Shown in pieces: positions 28,195 through 35,471 of a stretch of 64,000 nt of DNA. Where the stretch lies: the NCBI RefSeq assembly GCF_014648355.1, contig NZ_BMQY01000009.1, positions 207,265-271,264 of the forward strand, written 5' to 3'. The notes beneath the pieces were generated by a model that did no database searches, was not told the DNA's origin, and was given only the letters and a program-made list of their open reading frames with translations. The stretch is from Couchioplanes azureus. Lineage in GTDB: Bacteria > Actinomycetota > Actinomycetes > Mycobacteriales > Micromonosporaceae. Every line of letters begins with the position of its first letter. The first letter of the stretch is position 1. The position numbers and the translations under genes are program-made.

Positions 28195-28602
28195 TCAACG
28201 AGCGGCCGGGCCCCCAGGATGCGCGTCCGCCGTGTTGACCATGAAGTACGCGGCGCGCTCGAGATAGTCCCAGAGCGTGGTGTGCTGCGGCTCGGGCAGT
28301 TCGAGCGAGTCCACGGCGTCGCGCATGTGCCGCAGCCACGCGTCGCGTTCCTCGGCGCCGACCCGGAACGGCGCGTGCCGCATCCGCAGGCGCGGGTGGC
28401 CGCGGCTGGCCGAATACGTGGAGGGACCGCCCCAGTACTGCATCAGGAACAACGTCAGCCGCTCGGCGGCCGGTCCGAGGTCCTCCTCCGGATACATCGG
28501 GCGCAGCACGGGGTCCTCGGCGACACCCTCGTAGAACCGGTCCACGAGCTTGCGGAAGGTGGGCTCGCCGCCGACCGTCTCGAAGAAGCTGACCTCGCTC
28601 AC
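28195..28602 (-). CDS. glbO: Group II truncated hemoglobin GlbO
   Basis: A 135-residue truncated hemoglobin of the actinobacterial GlbO type. It has FYEGVAEDPVLRPMYPEEDLGPAAERL at the N-terminus, LFLMQYWGGPSTYSASRGHPRLRMRH in the heme pocket region (with the proximal His) and RDAWLRHMRDAV near the C-terminus. GlbO proteins bind oxygen, NO or peroxide near the membrane. The GTG start at 28602 overlaps the end of the upstream MFS gene by four bases, so the two are translationally coupled. Confidence 0.94.
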   Translation of the reverse strand: MSEVSFFETVGGEPTFRKLVDRFYEGVAEDPVLRPMYPEEDLGPAAERLTLFLMQYWGGPSTYSASRGHPRLRMRHAPFRVGAEERDAWLRHMRDAVDSLELPEPQHTTLWDYLERAAYFMVNTADAHPGGPAAR

Positions 28603-30230
28603 CCGTCCAGTCTGCCAGCAGCCGGGCGACGGCCCGGCCCGGGTGTGGAACGCGCGGCGCTTCCCCGGGGCAGCGCCTTGGCGCCGTTCATCTCCGCGGG
28701 TCCGCGCGGACGGCCCGCGTTGCCGGTCAGATCCGGTCCCGGCGGGCGGGCCGGGTGCGCGCCGAGGTCGGAGGCGTGCGGCCGGTCCTGGCCGCGGGAC
28801 CGGCCCGCGGGCCCGCCCGGGGCCGCCGGGACCGTACCGGTCGGCGTGCCCGGGTCGGGGGGAGGGACCGGCGAGGGGGCCACCACGGCCGGTGGCCCGG
28901 CTCCGGCATCGGTGGTCGCGGCGGTCTCGGCGGGTGTCGCGGCGGAGGCCGCCCCGGTGGTCGCGGTGTGGCTCCGCCAGCGGGCGGCCAGCGCCGCCAT
29001 CAGGGCCAGTCCGCCGAGGCTCCACCACCCGACGACCAGCGGGATCGTCCAGTGCTGCGCGAGCGCGCCGCTGACGACGAGCGCCAGGCCCTGGGTGAGC
29101 TGCATGCCGCCCTGCATGACGCCGAAGGCCCGGGCGCGGTATCCGTGCGGCAGGGCGAGCACGAAGACGCCGTTGAGCGTCGGCATGAGCACGCCCTGCG
29201 CGATGCCCGAGATCACCACCAGGATGGCGACCACCGCCGCGCTGGGCGCCCACATGGTCAGCGCCAGCGCGAGCGGTACCAGCACGGCGAACGGCCTGAC
29301 CAGCGAGCTCCGGCGGGTGTGCGGGACGAACCGGCCCACCGCCAGGCCACCGATCACGAAGCCCACCGGCCCGGCGGCCATGATCAGGCCCTGGTCGAAA
29401 CCGCGCGCCCGGGGATCGTCGTGGAAAACCGCCGCCCAGCCCGCCGCGAGGCCCTCCGGCAGGATCGTGAAGGTGGTGAGCGCGAACACCATCAGCGCGA
29501 CCGACCGCAGCAGCGGCGTGCCGAAGACCAGCCGGTATCCCTCGCTCGTCTCCCGCAGCAGATGCCGGCGCCGCTCGCGGCTGCTCGCCGCGGGCCGGGG
29601 TCGCACGCCGGCCGCGATGATCGCCGCCGAGACCACGAACGACAGGGCGTCGAGCGCGAGGCCGAGCCGGGCGCCGACCCCGGCCGCCAGCGAGGCGCCG
29701 ACGAGGTAGCCGAGCACCTGGGCGGCCTGCGCCGTGGAGGAGTTCACGGCGAGGCCGGTCACCACCTGATGGCGCGGAAGCATCAGCGGGATCAGCGCGG
29801 AGCGGGCCGCCTGGGTCGGCGGCGCGCCCAGCATCGCCACGAACATCAGCACCAGGATCACCGGCACCGGCACGTCGGGCAGCGCGATCAGGGCGATCGG
29901 CACGGCCCGGGCCAGATCACAGACGATCAGGACCCTTCGGTACGGATAGCGCTCGGCGACGGCCGCCAGCACCGGTCCGCCGACGATCCACGGCAGGTAG
30001 CCCACGGCGAACGAGGCGGCCGACAGCAGCACCGACTGGCTCTGCTGGTAGACGAGCACGACGATCGCGGCCCGCGCCAGATAGTCGCCGATCCAGTTGA
30101 CGACCAGGGAGACGTACAGGGCTCGGAACTCGCGGACCGCGAAGACGTCCCGGAAGGTCACCGGGCGCTCCGGCTCCGTCACGCCGCCGGGCCTGTCGCC
30201 GAGCTGCGCAGCGGGTCGGTCGTCGGACAC
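28599..30230 (-). CDS. MFS transporter (MFS_3/DHA3 type) with long disordered tail
   Basis: A 543-residue membrane protein. The first 420 residues carry about 12 hydrophobic helices with MFS_3-type features (VNWIGDYLARAAIVVLVYQQS, GPVLAAVAERYPYRRVLI). It is probably an efflux carrier of unknown substrate. The last 120 residues are a Pro/Ala/Gly-rich hydrophilic tail (AGPPAVVAPSPVPPPDPG) not usual in the family. It overlaps glbO by four bases at its 3' end. It is preceded by about 217 bases of noncoding DNA. Confidence 0.87.
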   Translation of the reverse strand: MSDDRPAAQLGDRPGGVTEPERPVTFRDVFAVREFRALYVSLVVNWIGDYLARAAIVVLVYQQSQSVLLSAASFAVGYLPWIVGGPVLAAVAERYPYRRVLIVCDLARAVPIALIALPDVPVPVILVLMFVAMLGAPPTQAARSALIPLMLPRHQVVTGLAVNSSTAQAAQVLGYLVGASLAAGVGARLGLALDALSFVVSAAIIAAGVRPRPAASSRERRRHLLRETSEGYRLVFGTPLLRSVALMVFALTTFTILPEGLAAGWAAVFHDDPRARGFDQGLIMAAGPVGFVIGGLAVGRFVPHTRRSSLVRPFAVLVPLALALTMWAPSAAVVAILVVISGIAQGVLMPTLNGVFVLALPHGYRARAFGVMQGGMQLTQGLALVVSGALAQHWTIPLVVGWWSLGGLALMAALAARWRSHTATTGAASAATPAETAATTDAGAGPPAVVAPSPVPPPDPGTPTGTVPAAPGGPAGRSRGQDRPHASDLGAHPARPPGPDLTGNAGRPRGPAEMNGAKALPRGSAARSTPGPGRRPAAGRLDG

Positions 30231-30447
30231 CAGGGCCCTCCATCGATCGCGACGGCCACCGGGTCACCGAGGGCGGCCGGCCACGGACAGCGCGGGCCGG
30301 ACGATTCCAGCCCGCGTACGTGACGATGCATGTGCAGACGCTTCTTGCACGATTCTGCCCGATCGGTCGATCCGTGGCTAGGGCGTACGGGGGGATCCTC
30401 GGCCGTTCGGCCAGGGGCCACATCCCCCACTATGCCCTATCCGCAGC

Positions 30448-31530
30448 TCAGGTGGGACCTCCCGGCGTGCCGGAAGAATCCGGCGCGGCGCCCGGCATCA
30501 GCGGCGGGACCGCCGAGCGCGGCAACATCCGCGACACGGCGATGCGTTCGGCGATGCCGGAGCTCTCCAGCGCCTCGGTGAGCCGGCGCCGCAACTCGCG
30601 CTGCACGACCGGCTGGCCGTCCGCGGTGGTCTTGGCGATGGTCCGGATGACCGCGCCGTCCACGGTCAGCTGCTCGACGCCCACGACGTCCGGCGGCTCC
30701 AGGAACTCGGTGGCGTGCTCCGGCTCGTCCGCCAGGGCCAGCGCCGCCTCGCGCAGCACGGCCGTCGCCTCCTCGGAGTTGACGAAGCCGATCGGGATGT
30801 CGATGACCACCATCGCCCACCCCTGGCTCTTGTTGCCCACGCGGACGATCTCGCCGTTGCGGATGTACCAGAGCACGCCGCGCATGTCGCGGACCGTCGT
30901 CACCCTCAGCCCGACCGTCTCCACGACGCCGACCGCGTCGCCCAGGTCCACCGAGTCGCCCACGCCGTACTGGTCCTCCAGCAGCATGAACAGGCCGGCG
31001 ATGAGGTCCTTGACCAGGCTCTGCGCGCCGAAGCCCAGCGCCACGCCCACGATGCCGGCGCTGGCCAGCAGGGGGCCCAGGTTGAAGCCGAGCTCACCCA
31101 TCACCAGCAGGGCCGCCATGGTGAAGACCACCGCGGTGACGAAGCTGCGCAGCACCGAGCCGATCGCCTCGGCCCGCTGGCGGCGCCGTTCCGGGATGAA
31201 CTGGTTCTCGGCCGCCTGCGGCTGCTTGGCGGCCCGCTCGCGCAGCGGCTTGAGCAGCGCCGGCATCTCGGCCCGGGAGCTCGAGGTGGTCAGCCGGCTG
31301 ATCGCCCGGTGCAGCACCCAGCGGATCAGCATGGCGGCCAGGATGATCGCGAGAATTTTCAGCGGCTTGACGATGAACACGAAGCTGCCGCTGGCCAGCC
31401 ACAAGTTGCCGGTCTCGCCGTAGATCCAAGAGCACAGCGTGTCGTTCTTGCAGCTTTCGGTGACGTCGGGTGTCACGAAGATCGGCGGGCTGCTTCCGGA
31501 CGGGTTCGGAGTGGGGGCTAGCAGGATCAC
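30448..31530 (-). CDS. mscS: MscS-family mechanosensitive ion channel
   Basis: A 360-residue channel protein. Helices are visible near residues 48-66 and 124-145, followed by the pore helix and beta domain of MscS (LLASAGIVGVALGFGAQSLVKDLIAGLFMLLEDQYGVGD, then the DLGDAVGVVETVGLRVTTVRD beta sheet). The conserved gate glycines in GIVGVALGFGAQ are present. It releases solutes at hypo-osmotic shock. GTG start at 31530. The C-terminal tail is Pro/Gly-rich. Confidence 0.92.
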   Translation of the reverse strand: MILLAPTPNPSGSSPPIFVTPDVTESCKNDTLCSWIYGETGNLWLASGSFVFIVKPLKILAIILAAMLIRWVLHRAISRLTTSSSRAEMPALLKPLRERAAKQPQAAENQFIPERRRQRAEAIGSVLRSFVTAVVFTMAALLVMGELGFNLGPLLASAGIVGVALGFGAQSLVKDLIAGLFMLLEDQYGVGDSVDLGDAVGVVETVGLRVTTVRDMRGVLWYIRNGEIVRVGNKSQGWAMVVIDIPIGFVNSEEATAVLREAALALADEPEHATEFLEPPDVVGVEQLTVDGAVIRTIAKTTADGQPVVQRELRRRLTEALESSGIAERIAVSRMLPRSAVPPLMPGAAPDSSGTPGGPT

Positions 31531-31755
31531 GGGTCCTCACCGTACCCGCCGCGTGCCGGTGCTCAGGAACCGGACATCTTCGCACGAGACCTCAGACGTT
31601 TACGTCCCGGCCAGCAGATTGTGCTCGCAAAATCGTCATCCATCAGGGACTATTGGCGCACGAGGGTCGCCGGCACGGGGCCCTCGCGCAGACTCGGCCG
31701 GGACGACAAGCACATCGGGAGCGGTTGCAAGCACCTACACCGAAGGGTGATCGCG

Positions 31756-32298
31756 ATGCCTGACATACGACCCACAGTGGGCTCATCCGCGTTGGTTCTG
31801 AACGCTACCTACGAGCCGCTGTGCGTCGTATCGGTGCGTCGAGCGACCATCCTGGTGCTGACCGCCAAGGCGGAATGCGTCTCCGACGGGGACGGCGTCC
31901 TGCACAGCGCCCACCACGCCCTGCCGGTCCCGTCGGTGGTCCGTCTCACCCGGTACGTGAAGGTGCCGTACCGGACGCATGTGGGTCTGTCCCGCCGGGC
32001 CATCTTCGCTCGCGACGGTGGCCGCTGCGCGTACTGCCGCGGCTCGGCGGAGACCATCGACCACGTCTTCCCCCGCAGCCGCGGCGGCCTGCACGCCTGG
32101 GAGAACGTGGTCGCGGCGTGCGCCAAGTGCAACCACAGCAAGGGCGACAAGACCCCGGCCGAGCTGGGCTGGCGGCTGCACTCGCCGCCGCAGGCACCCC
32201 GCGGCGTGGCCTGGCGGGTGCTGGGCCACCGCACCCCGGACCCGCGCTGGGCGGACTGGCTGGACCTGCCCACCCCGGTCGAGGCCGAGGCCGCCTGA
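31756..32298 (+). CDS. HNH endonuclease
   Basis: A 180-residue protein with a canonical HNH site: CAYCRGSAETIDHVFPRSRGG (CxxC zinc pair and catalytic His of the DH motif) and CAKCNHSKGDKTP (second CxxC with the Asn-His pair), between residues 94 and 136. It resembles the actinobacterial HNH family near housekeeping genes, with an extra N-terminal domain ALVLNATYEPLCVVSVRRA. It is not associated with phage genes here. The ATG at 31756 was chosen as the first start with the conserved N-terminus. Confidence 0.9.
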   Translation: MPDIRPTVGSSALVLNATYEPLCVVSVRRATILVLTAKAECVSDGDGVLHSAHHALPVPSVVRLTRYVKVPYRTHVGLSRRAIFARDGGRCAYCRGSAETIDHVFPRSRGGLHAWENVVAACAKCNHSKGDKTPAELGWRLHSPPQAPRGVAWRVLGHRTPDPRWADWLDLPTPVEAEAA

Positions 32299-32311
32299 CC
32301 GCCGGGTTCGA

Positions 32312-33289
32312 TCAGTGCCGCTGTTTCGTGCCGATCAGGGACGCGAACACGATGACGTTGTCGGCGTAGCCCCGCCCGGCGCCCAGCCAGGTTCCCCCGC
32401 AGGTGACCAGCCGCAGCGACGGTCTGCTGTAGTCGCCGTAGACCCGCTGGACCGGCAGGCGCGCCTTGCCGAACCGCTCCACCGAATTCACCTGGAAGAC
32501 GGCCGTCTCGTCATCCTCCCGGAGGACCTCGATCCGCTGACCCGGCCGCAGGTTGCGGAGCTGGTGGAAGACCCCCGGACGGGTGTCGGTGTCCACATGG
32601 CCCACGATCAGCGCGGGACCGAACTGCCCCGGTGTGGGACCCTCCCCGAACCACCCCGTCTCGTTGCGGTTCGGCGGGGGTACGTCCACGGAGCCGTCCT
32701 TCGCCAGCCCCACCGGGAGCACCGGCGCCTCCACTTTGATGGCCGGGATCATCAGTCGCTTCGGCGGGCTGGGGTCGAGCACCGGGAAGTCGCGCGGCGG
32801 CGGCTTGTCCGGCCCCCGGAACAGGTCGCGGACGTCGAACCCGGTGGCGGCGCCGACACCCGCGCCGAGCGCGAAGAGGCCCACGAAGACCAGCACCGCG
32901 GCGATCATCCCCAGCGGCATGGGCCGGCGGCCGCGCACGGGGGAGGGCGCTGGGAGCCGCCTGCGGCGCCAGGAGTCCCGGAGCGGCCGCCCCGGCGCGT
33001 GCGGCGGCGGAGGCAAGCGGCGTGGCGGCACCATCGCTCCGGACGGCGTGGCCGTCACCGCGAGGCGCGCCACCGGAGACGCCGGCGGGACCGGACGGGC
33101 GGTCCCGGCCCGCGCGGCGGTTTCGGGCCGGGCGGCGGTCTCGGACCGGGCGGTGATCTCGGCGGGGCGGCGGCGCAGCACCGACTCCGGCATGCGGGGA
33201 CCGGGTGTGGCTCCCTCCGGCGTCCGGGGTCGGGGCGTGGCTCGCTCGGGAGCGCGGGGCCCGGGGTCGGCCGGGTCCGGGCGCGACAT
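32312..33289 (-). CDS. Class F (E/F-type) sortase
   Basis: A 325-residue membrane transpeptidase. A long disordered N-terminal region comes first, then one transmembrane helix near residues 125-150 and the catalytic domain. Catalytic residues are visible: GHVDTD with His near 227, LVTCGG with the nucleophile Cys near 300, and a downstream Arg. Class F sortases in actinomycetes attach or crosslink secreted proteins. The neighbouring secreted membrane-anchored protein at 33300-33788 is a plausible partner. Confidence 0.9.
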   Translation of the reverse strand: MSRPDPADPGPRAPERATPRPRTPEGATPGPRMPESVLRRRPAEITARSETAARPETAARAGTARPVPPASPVARLAVTATPSGAMVPPRRLPPPPHAPGRPLRDSWRRRRLPAPSPVRGRRPMPLGMIAAVLVFVGLFALGAGVGAATGFDVRDLFRGPDKPPPRDFPVLDPSPPKRLMIPAIKVEAPVLPVGLAKDGSVDVPPPNRNETGWFGEGPTPGQFGPALIVGHVDTDTRPGVFHQLRNLRPGQRIEVLREDDETAVFQVNSVERFGKARLPVQRVYGDYSRPSLRLVTCGGTWLGAGRGYADNVIVFASLIGTKQRH

Positions 33290-33299
33290 GGGCCGCGCC

Positions 33300-33788
33300 T
33301 CAGCTCACCCGGCGGCGGCGCAGTGCCGCCACGCCCACGAGGATGCCGGCCGCGAGCGCCGTCGCTCCGCCGCCGAGCAGGATCTGCGCCGACCGGCCCG
33401 GTGCGGTGCCGCCGGCGCCGGTCGCCGGGCCGCGCGCCGGCTCGACCCTGGCCACCACGTGCAGCGTGGTCGTGGCCGTCTTGCCGTCGGGGCAGCGCAG
33501 CTCGATCCGGTAGGCGCCCGGGTCGGTGGTGGCGGGCACCCGGACGGTGGCGGTCAGGAAGCCGTACCGCGGAGACACCGTGACGCTGCCCATCGGGCCC
33601 GCCGTCACCTTGGCGGCGGTCAGGTTGTCGTCGCAGCTGGCCCGGATGCCGACCGGGTCGCCGGCGCGGGCGGTGCTGGGGCTGGTCTCGACGAAGACGG
33701 CGGCCGCCGACGCGGGGGAGGGCGGCAGCAGGGCGACCGGCAGGGCCAGCGTGCACATGGCGAGCGCGGCCGGGACGAACGGGCGCAT
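33300..33788 (-). CDS. Secreted protein with C-terminal membrane anchor
   Basis: A 162-residue protein with a signal peptide (ALAMCTLALPVALLPPSPASA), one folded beta-rich domain with two Cys (RASCDDNL, IELRCPDG), and a C-terminal hydrophobic helix plus RRRR tail (GGGATALAAGILVGVAALRRRR). The layout resembles cell-surface anchored proteins, but I do not see an LPXTG-type sorting motif before the helix. The ATG at 33788 follows AAGGGGAGG. It lies directly upstream of the sortase gene on the same strand, separated by 10 bases, so both are probably in one transcript. Confidence 0.8.
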   Translation of the reverse strand: MRPFVPAALAMCTLALPVALLPPSPASAAAVFVETSPSTARAGDPVGIRASCDDNLTAAKVTAGPMGSVTVSPRYGFLTATVRVPATTDPGAYRIELRCPDGKTATTTLHVVARVEPARGPATGAGGTAPGRSAQILLGGGATALAAGILVGVAALRRRRVS

Positions 33789-34005
33789 GGCCTCCCCTTC
33801 CTGTCGCCCGGGCGGAAACCTCCCGGACAGCGCGTCAGGGGTGATTTTCGCACCTCGGCGCCGATTTCGCGCCGCCCGCGAGATCCCACGTAGTGGGTCT
33901 TGACACCCGGCGCTCCGTGACGGCGCCCACTCCGCTACCGTGATTGACGTTCGGATCACTGGGAACACAGTGACTTGGCCCGGTTCCTTTTGACGCCTGG
34001 GGGCG

Positions 34006-34299
34006 TTGAGGTTGTCGATATTCAGCACGATTCTGGTCTTCGCGGTGATCCCCTTGGCGGTCATCGTCGTGATCTCGGCCCTGGCGGCCCTCGGCGGGCG
34101 CCACAACCGGCCCGACCGTCGTTACCGGCCCGGCCGGCCGTACGACTTCGCGCCGATGTGGTTCCTGGCCTCGCCCGCGCAGGTGAGTCCGGCCTTCGGC
34201 GGCAAGACCTCCGGCCGTGCGGCGCTGGAGCCGGGCGTCGGGGAAGAGTCGGGCCGGCAGCGGCCCGGACCGGTAGGAGGCGCAAGTGACCGTTGGTGA
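34006..34299 (+). CDS. CtaJ-like cytochrome aa3 oxidase small subunit
   Basis: A 97-residue single-pass membrane protein. The N-terminal helix ILVFAVIPLAVIVVISALAAL is followed by the conserved RYRPGRPYDFAPMWFLASP region, matching the actinobacterial CtaJ family (aa3 oxidase subunit) as I know it. The start is a TTG at 34006 with a GGGGG sequence just upstream. A second TTG at 34012 is possible. The 3' end overlaps the next gene by 14 bases, so they are co-expressed. I assign the family from memory of the motif, not from alignment. Confidence 0.68.
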   Translation: MRLSIFSTILVFAVIPLAVIVVISALAALGGRHNRPDRRYRPGRPYDFAPMWFLASPAQVSPAFGGKTSGRAALEPGVGEESGRQRPGPVGGASDRW

Positions 34300-34774
34300 G
34301 CAGCAGGCGTTCGTCAGCGTCGAAGAGCAGCCGCTGACCGCGCTCGACCACCCGGGCGGCCCGACGCTGACCGAGCGGCCCGAGCTGGCCATGTCCCCCG
34401 AGGGCATCGCGGCGCTCGACGGTCCGTTCTCGACGCGGCAACTGCTGCGCCTCGACGAGGCGCTGCGCGTCGCCGACCAGCAGACCGGCCTGACCTTCAG
34501 CGTCTACATCGGCGACCTGGCCGAGCCCACCCGGGAGAGCGCCGAGCAGCTGCACCGTCAGCTCCAGGGCGCGGCCCGCGCGGTACTCATCGCGATCTCG
34601 CCCAACCAGCGGATCCTGGAGATCGTCACCGGCGCGGAGGCCCGCAAGCGCATTTCCGACCGCGACGCCAAGCTCGCCGCGCTCTCGATGGCCGCGGCGT
34701 TCGCCGGAGGAGACCTGGCGGGCGGCGTCCTCGCCGGCCTCGACCAGCTGGCGTCCCACGCCGGCCGCCACTGA
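34286..34774 (+). CDS. DUF5130 (TPM-like) protein
   Basis: A 162-residue actinobacterial protein, usually annotated DUF5130 and found next to the CtaJ gene. It has a central GLTFSVYIGDLAEPTRESAEQLHRQL segment, then VLIAISPNQRILEIVTGAEARKRISDRDAKLAALSMA, with no transmembrane helix. The start overlaps ctaJ by 14 bases (GTG at 34286). Function unknown; the genomic link suggests a role with respiratory or membrane proteins. Confidence 0.8.
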   Translation: MTVGEQQAFVSVEEQPLTALDHPGGPTLTERPELAMSPEGIAALDGPFSTRQLLRLDEALRVADQQTGLTFSVYIGDLAEPTRESAEQLHRQLQGAARAVLIAISPNQRILEIVTGAEARKRISDRDAKLAALSMAAAFAGGDLAGGVLAGLDQLASHAGRH

Positions 34775-34789
34775 GCCGCCGGGAGCGAG

Positions 34790-35392
34790 CTACGACCAGG
34801 TGCCCGGGGAGACCCGCACCGGGAACGGGGCGTCGACCTTCACGGGGTCGGCGCCCTGAATCGTCTTCGCCGGCAGATAGCCGTCGGCGCCCAGCTCGTG
34901 CACGAACAGCACCGGCTCCGGCTCCGGCGCGACGCGCCAGTAGCAGGGGATGCCGGCGCCGGCGTACAGGGCGGGCTTGAGCAGCCGGTCGTAGCTGCGG
35001 CTGGTCGCGGACTCGACCTCGACGACCATGGCGACGTCCGCCGGATCCGCCCAGGTCGCGCCGGACGAGCGCGGCCGCAGCACGGTCACGTCCGGGATGA
35101 GGTTGCTGGTCTTCAGCGCGATGCCGAGCCGGTCGCAGATCCACCAGCCCTCCGGCGCCGCCGCGCGCAGCATGGCGATCAGCGCCTGCACCACGGTCTC
35201 GTGCGCACCGTCGAGGGGCGGCGTGACGTGCAGGCTGCCGTCGACGATCTCGTAGCGGTGACCGTCCTGCGGGAACAGGTGCAGATCCGGCTCGGTCCAG
35301 GGGCCGTCGGGGGCGGCCCATCGCACCGGGGAACCCTGGCCGATCACCACCACCGCACCACCTCCATCACCGGGGAGTGTCAGCGTACTCAC
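34790..35392 (-). CDS. Uma2-family putative restriction-endonuclease-like protein
   Basis: A 200-residue PD-(D/E)XK-fold protein of the Uma2 family. Visible elements are the YEIVDGSLHVTPPL beta strand, PDVTVLRP and VVEVESATS, which corresponds to the catalytic ExK region (here E-S), then YDRLLKPALYAGAGIPCYW. Many actinomycetes have multiple copies of unknown function. It lies between DUF5130 (16 bases, convergent) and pepN. Confidence 0.86.
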   Translation of the reverse strand: MSTLTLPGDGGGAVVVIGQGSPVRWAAPDGPWTEPDLHLFPQDGHRYEIVDGSLHVTPPLDGAHETVVQALIAMLRAAAPEGWWICDRLGIALKTSNLIPDVTVLRPRSSGATWADPADVAMVVEVESATSRSYDRLLKPALYAGAGIPCYWRVAPEPEPVLFVHELGADGYLPAKTIQGADPVKVDAPFPVRVSPGTWS

Positions 35393-35471
35393 GCAGTGTG
35401 GTTTCTGGTGGAATTCTGCCCGGTGAGTTCTGCGGGTCGCGAGGAACGGAACCCCGCGACCCGCATCCGGC

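Noticed and set aside
32312..33289. Second reading of the sortase region as plus-strand genes
   Set aside because: The overlapping plus-strand frames are low-complexity. The TCGG active site and GHVDTD motif are on the minus strand.
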